Origin: Microplitis mediator
Taxonomy: Eukaryota > Arthropoda > Insecta > Hymenoptera > Braconidae
DNA length: 64,000 bases
Direction of reading: 5' to 3'
NCBI RefSeq assembly: GCF_029852145.1
Contig: NC_079975.1
Location: 11,989,264-12,053,263, forward strand
A program made the position numbers and the translations under genes. Shown here piece by piece: positions 53,680 through 64,000 of the stretch; the first letter of the stretch is position 1, and each line of letters begins with the position of its first letter. A model generated the notes under the pieces. It saw only the letters and a program-made list of their open reading frames with translations, had not been told where the DNA came from and did no database searches.

Positions 53680-54128
53680 TACCATTATGGGAATCATTCC
53701 CATAATATTATGGGAATAGTTCCCATACTATTATAGGAAACATTCCTATAATATTATGGGAATGGTTCCCATACTATCATAAAAAAATTAATTCAAAGAA
53801 AAGTGTGGTAATCACTTTTACAATACACAGAAATAATATCAAATATAAAAACAAAAATTCAAGCATTGAAAAAAAAATTTGTATTCGGCAAAAACATCAA
53901 AATTTTAAACAAATTGTTTTTATTTTAACAAATTTAGCGTCGAAGAAGCTTCATTTGAATCTCTCCATATCATGAGGGAAATTTCTACAGTATTTTGTAA
54001 AAAAAAATTTTGTGATATTATGGGAAAAATTCCCATAATATTATAGGGATAGTTTCCATACCATTATGGGAACAGTTCCCATACCATTATGGAAATGGTT
54101 CCCATAATGGTATAGGAATTGTACCCAT
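53680..54128. repeat. Word array, TTATGGGAAnnGTTCCCATAA
   Basis: At both ends of the stretch near-perfect copies of TATGGGAATGGTTCCCATA follow each other with 20-25 bp period, including the variant TATAGGAAACATTCCTATAA in which both halves changed together. The centre (about 53800-54010) lacks the word. Terminal repeats are not distinct from the word itself. Confidence 0.75.
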
Positions 54129-54129
54129 A

Positions 54130-54705
54130 CTACACTTATCCAAAAAATTAAAGGAACAAGAAAATTTTATAAATTTTTTAGTGATTTTTGAAAGGCTGTA
54201 TTTTCGTGAAAAATGATCGCATCAAAAAAATTAAAAAAGCAAATTGAAGCTTGAAATCTCTAGTTTGAATATCTTCCAGCAAAATATTTTTTTGAGCCAC
54301 GGTTTTTGCGGAATCAAAGAAAAAAGTCGAGACAAAATTTTTCTAAATTTTTTGGTTTTGTTTTTTAGGTCTACGGGGCCGGGAAAAATTTTTTCAAAAA
54401 AACGAATTCTTGGCTCGTTTAGGAAATTTATTCAGCTACAATTTCCTTTTTTCGTTTCTCTGTACGACAATTTGCTGCTGAGATATCAGCCTTTAAATGA
54501 AAAAGGAGCCTTTTGTCTTTGATTATTGATATCTCAGCAAGTAATGGTCACACAGTAATTTAAAGGGCAGTTTAATAAACTTGAATCAATTCCTTACAAG
54601 CTCCATTTTCGATTTTTTCAAAAAAAAATTTTTTTTCATCCTTGATATCCATTTGAAAAACCCACAAAAAATGGCCATTTTCTGGTTTTTTCGTCAACTC
54701 ATCGC
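54130..54705. repeat. AAAGGAACAGAAAA-family repeat
   Basis: It begins TACACTTATCCAAAAAATT and AAAGGAACAAG, with CTTGAAATCTCTAG and GAGATATCAGCCTTTAAATG later. Inverse of 8485-8795 and of 49900-50150. Confidence 0.55.
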
Positions 54706-55716
54706 TATACCCTCGCGGACTTGGAATCACTGTGAAATCACAGTGAAATCACAGTGAATTCACTTTCACCGTGAGTTTACGGTGTGTTTACGGTGAATTC
54801 ATAGTGAATTCACAATGATTTTGTGCCATTTTGTCATTGTGATTTAGTAGTGATTTCCCTGTGATTTCACTGCGAGTTTACAGTGAATTAATGGTGATTT
54901 CACCATGATTTCACAATAAATTTATGGTGATTTCACCATGATTCTACAGTAAATTTATGGTGATTTCACCATGATTTCACAGTAAACTATGGTGATTTCA
55001 CTATGATTTTACAGTGATTTCACTGTGATTTCACTGCGAGTTTACAGTGAATTAATGGTGATTTCACAGTAAATTGATGGTGATTTCACCATGATTCCAC
55101 CGTAAATTTGTGGTGATTTCACCATGATTCCACCGTAAATTTGTGGTGATTTCACCATGATTTCACAGTAAATTTATGGTGATTTTAAATTATCAAAAAA
55201 AAAGCTGTTCAAGCATTCTTCGAAGTTTGAAAAAGTCTTATAAACTCGGAATAACTTTTAATTTGACGTATAAAGTCAGAGTAATTCCAAGATTTCGGAC
55301 TCTTTCAGAAGAGTTATTCTGAGTTGATAGAACTCTCAGTAGAAAATTTGTGCAGCTGTCAAAAGAGTCATTTAGAGTTTTTTAGAAAAATAATTGATTT
55401 CCTTAACACGTATTTTTCTTTGTACTTTGACAAAAATTGTTCAAGAAAACATTAATGTCATAGTGTAATACAAGATACCCCTGTATTACTATCAAAAATG
55501 GATTATCATCTCTCTGCTAACATTCAGCGAGTAACGCATTCCATAAATGCTTCAAGATCAGAATTTATAACTTCTGAAATAAGTATCTTACCAGGGACAC
55601 TACAAAAGGTGGGCGCGATCTAGTGGTGAGCACTGAACTACTTCCGCTGCTGCTGCCTAGCATCATAACTATTAAATCAATAATCATTAGGATTAAATAT
55701 ATATTCATTAATCTCG

Positions 55717-56704
<988 letters not shown>

Positions 56705-57875
56705 TATATATATATATATTTATTCTAAATGGATATATTTTTTTGTGTCTCAGTAATATTTATTAGAGTTGATATAATAATATGTTGCTTTAATATTTGG
56801 GGTTGTTGGCACTGTAAAATAATTTAGTTGTCTATTAAATAAATATTTTCTTAACTTAACCAAATGATTTTATTATCTTAGAGAGAGAATTATTAATGTC
56901 AACCAAATATAGTCTATTAAATTATTTATTAAAAATGAGAAAATAGATCATGTCAACGTAATAAAATTAAGTTGTCCTAAATCAATTTTCGTTTAATAGA
57001 ATTTAACAAAACCAATTTAATTGCCGAAGAGGAATTTTTTTCGTGCATTAAAACTTCCTGTAGAAAATTTGTGCAGCTGTCAAAAGTGTTATTTGGAGTT
57101 TTTTATATTTATTAAAATTTTTGGCGGATTACGTTGCCGTGTGCAAAATAATTTGTTGCTAGAAGCTTAAGTGTCAAGAGACGAATTTATAATGCCGACG
57201 ATAATTGATACTTCAATTACTTGTTACGGCTGGTAATTATTTATACATATATTAAAATATAAATATAATTGTGGCTTAAACATGTTAGATAATAAATCAT
57301 CTGGTGGAATCTAAAGAAGTAATTAAAAACATTTTTTTTTTTTTTATCAAATTTATAAAAATTTTTTGATAATTCCACTCATGTGTTTAAACACTCATAC
57401 TATTTCTAAATTTTTTTAAATTTAAAAATCAGAAATAATCAACAGTTAAAAAAAAATAACATGAATATTTTTTTTACATTTTAATAAATATAAAAAACTC
57501 CAAATAACACTTTTCACAGCTGCACAAATTTTCTACAGGAAGTTTTAATACACGAAAAAAATTCCTCTTCGGCAATTAAATTGGTTTTGTTAAATTCTAT
57601 TAAACGAAAATTGATTTAGGACAACTAAATTTTATTACGTTGACATGATCTATTTTCTCATTTTTAATAAATGATTTAATATAGACTCTATTTGGTTGAC
57701 ATTAATAATTCTCTCTCTAAGATAATAAAATCATTTGGTTAAGTTAAGAAAATATTTATTTAATAGACAACTAAATTATTTTACAGTGCCAGCAACCCCA
57801 AATATTAAAGCAACATATTATTATATCAACTCTAATAAATATTACTTAGACACAAAAAAATATATCCATTCAGAA

Positions 57876-57876
<1 letters not shown>

Positions 57877-57957
<81 letters not shown>
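57877..57957. repeat. (TA)n microsatellite
   Basis: About 80 bp of TA repeats in the right arm of the 3.1-kb foldback, equivalent to the empty insertion site of the TTAGGGTGG element. Confidence 0.95.
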
Positions 57958-57961
<4 letters not shown>

Positions 57962-58419
57962 CGAGATTAATGAATATATATTTAATCCTAATGATTATTG
58001 ATTTAATAGTTATGATGCTAGGCAGCAGCAGCGGAAGTAGTTCAGTGCTCACCACTAGATCGCGCCCACCTTTTGTAGTGTCCCTGGTAAGATACTTATT
58101 TTAGAAGTTATAAATTCTGATCTTGAAGCAATCATGGAATGCGTTACTCGCTGAATGTTAGCAGAGAGATAATAATCCATTTTTGATAGTAATACAGGGG
58201 TATCTTGTATTACACTATGACATTAATGTTTTCTTGAACAATTTTTGTCAAAGTACAAAGAAAAATACGTGTTAAGGAAATCAATTATTTTTCTAAAAAA
58301 CTCTAAATGACTCTTTTGACAGCTGCACAAATTTTCTACTGAGAGTTCTATCAACTCAGAATAACTCTTCTGAAAGAGTCCGAAATCTTGGAATTTCACG
58401 TAGTGACTGCAGATGGCTC

Positions 58420-58420
<1 letters not shown>

Positions 58421-58512
<92 letters not shown>

Positions 58513-58535
58513 ATTAATATTAATATTAATATTGT
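58421..58535. repeat. (TTA)n and ATTAAT microsatellite
   Basis: About 85 bp of TTA repeats followed by TTAATA repeats at the right junction of the 3.1-kb foldback. Frames through it are poly-Leu or poly-Asn and not genes. Confidence 0.95.
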
Positions 58536-58965
58536 TATTCTTATTTTTATTAATATTTCCAGTTTTAAAGTTTACAAATAAAATAGTCAGAAATTCACAG
58601 GAAATCCACTGCATATTCACTGTGAATTCACAGAAAATTCACTGCCAATTTACTGTATATTTACTGTGACTTTACCGAAAATTCGCGGTCAATTCACTGT
58701 ATATTCACTGTGAATTTCCTATAAGGTCACTGTAAATTCACTGTAAATTCACTGTGAATTCACTGTGAATTCACTGTGAATTGGCTGCGGTACCACACTA
58801 AACTCACAGCAATACCACTGTGAGATAACCATAAATCTACAGTGACCGAATGGCACAAAATCACAGTGATTTCACCGTAATTTCACCATGGTTTCACAAT
58901 GTTTTTACTATAATCTCACTGGGATTTCACCATGATTTTACAGTGATTCCAAGTCCGCGAGGGTA

Positions 58966-59318
58966 CTCTGCAAATATTGATAAAAAAAATAATGTTGCCA
59001 CGTAATTTTACAGCTTGATGTACCCCTAAAAAACCCTGAAAATTTTCAGATTGATCCATTAAACCGTTTGTCCGGTCCGATTGCTCAAAGTTTTGCAAAA
59101 CAATTAAAGGAACAAGTTTTGTTCCTTAAATTGTGTAATCATTACCAAAATGAAAAAATTAATTTTTTTCGGATTTTCTTTTATTTTTGCGTTAGTTATT
59201 CAGTAAATGTAAGGTAAAGAGGAAAAAAAAAAAAATTTTCCGAAAAATGAAAAAAAAAACAACCCCCCGAATGAAACGTAAAAAAAAAAAATGTAAAAAA
59301 ATTCTGGTTTGGTTTTTT
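58966..59318. repeat. AAAGGAACAAG repeat copy
   Basis: TAAAGGAACAAG followed by TTTTGTTCCTTAA is a small palindrome. The surrounding sequence (GATTGATCCATTAAACCGTT, ACGTAATTTTACAGCTTGAT) is the inverse of 49440-49620. Confidence 0.5.
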
Positions 59319-59319
59319 T

Positions 59320-60236
<917 letters not shown>

Positions 60237-60263
60237 TAATATAGTCGATTTTTTTGAACCGGT

Positions 60264-60557
60264 CTAATACTTACACCGAAAGTTTAAATTCTTGCCCTGT
60301 TTAAGAGTAAGATAATCCTTTTTTTTTTTTTCACGAGTGAAAAAGTGATAAACAACAGTGTATGCGTCATCCTTCCCACTTAACAGAGGCAAAGTTTTAA
60401 ACTTGCAGGTGCAGATCTGGTGAAAAATTGTATACAAATCACGGACAGAAGTAGGAACACTCCTAATCCGAGTGTTCGCGACCCTTGCCTTCGACTCGGG
60501 TAGGTATTTATACACTCGGTTAGAAATGTCCTGCTTTACTTCCTTGATCTGTAACAT
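60264..60557 (-). other. Unassigned 97-codon frame in intron 3
   Basis: On the - strand, after a possible acceptor TATGTTACAG, a phase-0 frame reads IKEVKQDISNRVYKYLPESK, then VANTRIRSVPTSVRDLYTIF and HQICTCKFKTLPLLSGKDD. It is more complex and GC-richer than the neighbouring repeats, and its phase would fit after exon 3. I see no good donor and no known family. It may be an alternative exon, an old gene fragment or chance. Confidence 0.2.
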
Positions 60558-60786
60558 ACTATTAAGATGAAATAAAATAAAAGTCGAATTTCAGTCGATT
60601 TTTTAGATGGCCCATTTTGCCCCCAATTTTAATTTTCTATTTTTGGAGCATATTGATTACAAATGCATGGCAAAAGACTCGAAAATGGAAATCGATAAAA
60701 AAAATCATATGTACATCGAATCACACTATAATAAGTTTTCCTCGAATACGAAAGATAAATCCAAAATCAATAAGAGTAAACTATAC

Positions 60787-61040
60787 CTTTTTTTGATCTT
60801 TCACCAAGTCTGGGAATTCAGCTCTCTTTCGATTTACTTTTTCGAGATTTATGTTGTCTACTGATTTATTCCAAGGGCCATAATTTCCTCCCGTAGCAGA
60901 CTCTAACATAATTTGCCGTCTCCTCTTCGATTCACCATTGCCAATGGGATCTGTTTCTTTTTGTGGACCAAGTTCAACAATAGTCTGAAAATCCGCATGT
61001 TCACCTAGTCGAAATCCAAGACCAATCCGTGAATCTGTTC
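60787..61040 (-). CDS. Secreted protein, exon 3
   Basis: Acceptor AAATACAG before 61040, donor GTATAG after 60787. Phase 1 in, phase 0 out, 84 full codons, open throughout. It encodes IGLGFRLGEHADFQ, VELGPQKETDPIGNGESKRRR, ESATGGNYGPWNKSVD and a charged end (DLVKDQKK). The basic SKRRR run (a potential convertase site) is followed by a Gly/Asn/Tyr-containing stretch. I recognise no domain. The frame is clear against a repeat background and the composition is coding-like. Confidence 0.75.
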
Positions 61041-61239
61041 CTGTATTTAATTATAAATTACTTCATCTTCAATTCAGTCAATAAACGTGTTTGTACTAAA
61101 ACCTCTGTATGCAATACTTTGTCATGCTAATATTAATTAATCTTATCTTGGAAAGTATGACGTATTTGATACATTGACGGTGAAAGTTTCTCAGTTTTTG
61201 TGAAGTAAAATTATGTAAACGAACAAAATATATACTTGC

Positions 61240-61320
61240 CTTTTTTAATAGGTGGTATGTTAGAAAATATAAGTGAAAGAATTGATGGTAACTCTTCAGG
61301 TATTATAAGTCCGGTCACTT
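61240..61320 (-). CDS. Secreted protein, exon 2
   Basis: Acceptor TACTGGTTTTAG before 61320. The donor after 61240 is GCAAGT, a GC-AG intron with otherwise perfect consensus (AAAG before it). 81 bp, phase 1 on both sides. It encodes VTGLIIPEELPSILSLIFSN and IPPIKK, a moderately hydrophobic, Pro-containing segment after the signal peptide. Confidence 0.7.
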
Positions 61321-61490
61321 CTAAAACCAGTATAAAATTATTTCAATACTATTATTTAAAAACTCGAAGCATGTAGGTCGGATAAAAAATTTTGAACTCA
61401 AAACTTTTATACTGATTCAAGGATTTAAATGAGATGCATACTCGCTTGCAGTGTAATAAGGTGAAGGTTGATTATAATTACAAAACTTAC

Positions 61491-61539
61491 CAGTACTAGT
61501 AAACAAAAAAATGCTCAATAAAAAAAAATAAAATCCCAT
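61491..61539 (-). CDS. Secreted protein, exon 1 with signal peptide
   Basis: ATG at 61539 opens 16 codons plus one base (MGFYFFLLSIFLFTST), a typical hydrophobic signal peptide, ended by a consensus donor GTAAGT. It is chosen as the start because no other ATG in frame lies upstream within the open stretch and because phase 1 matches exon 2. Confidence 0.7.
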
Positions 61540-62222
61540 TGTTTAGAGTATATGTATCTTATAATTTAACACATTCTCGTTCATGAACAAATGTCAGAAA
61601 ATAATTGATAACTGCGTAAATTACAGAATTTCTTACAGAAGAACGAGAATTGTAATATCTTTCACGACGATCAGTTATCGACTACTAGTAGTTGTGTTAT
61701 TCAATTTACTGTGCATACGTGAGCCGGTGGTGAAAACAAATTTTTAAGTGAAAGGGAACGAATTGAGAATCGAGGTCAATGTGCTCAAGAGTCCACCGTA
61801 CACTATGTGTTACTCTCTCTTGTTTAATTATATGCAGGAAAAAATAATTCAGATGTTCAGAAATCTACGGGCTGCACTCAATTCTAAATTTAATTTTGAA
61901 AAATAAAATCTAATTGAAACTGTAGAGATCAGCAGATCAATGTCCTAAAAAGATTAACATATTCAATCACCAAAATCTCAAAATTTCATTGTAAATCTGA
62001 TTTTTGAATTCAAGAGAAAAACTTTGAACAAATACGATATCTGAAATGATTTTAAACAATTTCAATCAATTTTATTATATCTATGAGGGTCAACAAATAC
62101 TCAACTTCGACAAAACTGGATCTACTATGTTGAGGAAATCAAAGATATATTTATATATATATCTACAACCCGCATGGAAAGATATATATGTGAAAAATAT
62201 ACTCATAAATATATGTCAAATA
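61540..62222 (-). promoter_or_regulatory. Presumed 5' flank of the secreted-protein gene
   Basis: Reading on the - strand, AATTATAAGATACATATACT precedes the ATG by about 25 bp and could be 5' UTR with a TATA-like motif (TTATAAGA). Further up lie non-repetitive sequence with the dyad ACTACTAGTAGT (61682-61693) and CTCACGTATGC. No promoter element is certain. Confidence 0.3.
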
Positions 62223-62649
62223 CACTGCAAATCCAAGTGTTTAACTAAGTGTGTTAAAATAAAACACGTTTGTGTTTTCTGAAACTTAAGCGCTTAGAAG
62301 TAAAACGATATAAACGTTTAAACAATCGCATAAATCATTACAAGTGTTTTAAAGGTTCGCGTTACACACTTAAGTGTTTAATCCGAAAACGTTTTATCCG
62401 TTTAAAGAAAAAAACACTTCTATGTGTTTTATTATAAAGCGCTTACTGTTACATGAAACGTTTAAAAAAACATCGAGTGTTTCAAATTAAAACAGATATT
62501 CCGGAATTAAACACTTTTTCAGAAAAAACGTTTAATCTAAAAAACATGTATATTATAAAACGCTTAAATTTCTTAAACACTTTAAAAAAATTCTATCAAT
62601 TTTGTCAATCGACAAATGATACAAATAACAATTTCAAAATATAAAAGTG
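62223..62649. repeat. Word-array element, AAACGTTT / AAGTGTTTAAACACTT type
   Basis: The left end is TA then CACTGCAAATCC; the right end is AAAAGTG then TA. Words such as AAACACGTTTGTGTTTT, AACTTAAGCGCTTAG, AAACGTTTAAAC and AAGTGTTTAATCCG fill the interior. Non-coding. Confidence 0.6.
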
Positions 62650-62968
62650 TAATAATTTTCAAATATATTTATGCATTACGATATAGATGTATCAAAACGT
62701 ATTTTTTTGTATTAAAAATAAAATTTTACAAATGATTGAACTCGGTTCATGTCATCCAATAAATTCTAAACGATCATAATTTATTATTAAAATAAATGTT
62801 AGATGTTTAATTTTAAACGACGAAAGAGATATTCTTGAACTAATACATTTTTTATATCTTTAAAGTTAAGTATCTGTGTATCAGCGTATTTTCTCTGGTG
62901 ACATTCTTTCTGTAATTAATAAGGAATAGTATTTTAAAATAAACATATGATGAATCGAAAAAAATAGC
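62650..62968. other. AT-rich stretch, nothing recognised
   Basis: No repeat family, gene or RNA seen. Confidence 0.3.
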
Positions 62969-63005
62969 CCGGGAAAAAATGCTTAGATATGATCATATCT
63001 GTTCA
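62969..63005. repeat. CCCGGGAAAAA-family end fragment
   Basis: CCCGGGAAAAAATGCTTAGA followed by TATGATCATAT words, cut at once by the TTAGGGTGGG foldback. Confidence 0.55.
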
Positions 63006-63480
63006 TTAGGGTGGGCCAAAAAAAGTGACTATTTTTTTTCTTTAGTTACAGTAAAAATATTGTTTGAGATGATGAAAGAAAATTCTATTAAAATTTGAGC
63101 TCTTAATATTAATATTAAGAGGTGCCTATTTACAATTCTCCATTTCCCATTTAAATAACATGGGAAAAAATTTTTTTATTTTTCTAGCTCGGCATTCGCA
63201 GGTCATATGAATAAGTCCATAGCATATTGTTGTAGAGAATTTAACGCTCTACAAAAAAGGTCTATTATCATTTTTTGATAAATCCATCCATTCGAAAATT
63301 ATCGGAGCTGGAAGTCAAATCTATAATAAATTTTCAGATCTTTTTACTTTTCTTGCAAAACTATCAGACTTATCAAAAAAATGTTATAGGATCTTTTTTA
63401 TAGACAATTTTATTTCCTACAAATTAGTTGGAATAAAGTTCATTCGAATTCCGCATTGTTTTCTAGTTATTTTCATTTTA
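63006..63480. mobile_element. TTAGGGTGGG foldback, left arm
   Basis: This is a diverged relative of 43195-44215 (GAATTTAACGCTCTACAAAA, AAGGTC, CGCATTGTTTTCTAGTTATT). The arm ends about where the loop of the relative would be, and another element starts at 63499. The right arm, if present, is outside the window. Confidence 0.65.
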
Positions 63481-63498
63481 ATCTTAGGCCATACATTA

Positions 63499-64000
63499 CC
63501 CAGTGAACACATGACCTTATTTTGACGTCATATGTAGGTCATAGCAATGTCACGGCATCTGATGTAAATTTGATGTCAATCTGACGTTCTACATGATTTT
63601 AATATGATGTAAAGCTTGTGACATCATATTGATGTAAGCATGACTCTTGTATGACGTCATAGTTATGACTTATGTATTACGTACATTTGACATAAAACCT
63701 ACATCACATTGTTACGTAGTAATAAAGTCATTATCGTATATCATAATGACGTAATTTTAAAATCATACAATCTTGTCAGTAGCAAAGTCACGGTTATACG
63801 TAATATGGATGTCACTCTTAAATCATATCTTTACATCAGTGACAGGTCAGTATTTTACGCAATGCTGATGTAATTTCCGAGTCATAGTTTTTTATCATCT
63901 ATTTATTGAAATAAAACAATCATAGAATGAATTTTCAAATATGTGTAAATGTGTAAAAATAACAACTAAACGTCGAACAATTTCGGGGTCAAAGTAATCG
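63499..64000. repeat. Word array, TGACGTCA / TTACGTAA type (cut by window end)
   Basis: TA then CCCAGTGAACACATGACC begins it. TGACGTCATATG, TATGACGTCATAG, TTACGTAGTAAT, GATGTAAGC and ATGACGTAATTT words follow. It is inserted in the loop of the TTAGGGTGGG foldback. The right end is not in the window. Confidence 0.6.

Noticed and set aside
53680..54128. CRISPR-like array because of the regular short palindromes
   Set aside because: Units are adjacent with degenerate, non-unique spacers, there are no cas genes, and the context is an insect genome.
58388..58669. Leu-rich and Asn-rich frames resembling a signal peptide or poly-Asn protein
   Set aside because: They are translations of the TTA/TAA microsatellite.

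Overview
The window looks like AT-rich insect chromosomal DNA, probably from a hymenopteran. That guess rests on base composition, repeat density and the two host genes; the species cannot be fixed from the sequence. It is almost entirely transposon-derived. Host coding sequence that I can support covers under 1 kb: the last exon of a Dbx-type homeobox gene on the + strand (50554-50802), and a four-exon gene on the - strand (exons at 61539-61491, 61320-61240, 61040-60787 and 51529-51392) for a small secreted protein I do not recognise. The two genes converge tail to tail. The long third intron of the secreted-protein gene (51530-60786) is filled with nested repeats.

Layout. 1-10908: repeat mosaic, mainly a 4.35 kb inverted-terminal element (3945-8294) that split an older tandem-repeat element and itself carries two further insertions. 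10909-29593: a young Ty3/Gypsy retrotransposon (820-bp LTRs with three differences seen, gag and pol open, 4-bp target duplication AGAG). Its 5' LTR was split by a still younger BEL/Pao element on the - strand (11151-18897; two 1034-bp LTRs that look identical, 5-bp target duplication AAAAT). 29594-34200: word-array elements and a Helitron/DINE-like element. 34204-35492: 5'-truncated LINE. 35500-42440: nested small elements with 5S- and tRNA-like pieces. 42460-50520: large foldback palindromes and more dispersed repeats. 50554-61539: the two host genes and the repeat-filled intron. 61540-64000: probable 5' flank of the secreted-protein gene, then more arrays.

The dominant theme is a class of small inverted-terminal elements, most flanked by TA. 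Their interiors are arrays of one short imperfect palindrome, and each family has its own word: TTCACnGTGAA, TTCTTGnnnCAAGAA, GGTAAnnGTTACC, GTAGTnnACTAC, AATTGGGnnCCCAATT, TTATGGGAAnnGTTCCCATAA, TATATGATCATATA, TGACGTCA, AAACGTTT-like, and others. Several also contain pol III gene-like cores. A second theme is long hairpin (foldback) elements that sit in (TA)n tracts. I consider the palindromic-word elements the most likely undescribed system here. The BEL element also has a striking excess of the 5-mer ACTCA on its coding strand, and the Gypsy element has a disordered insert of roughly 820 residues in its polyprotein.
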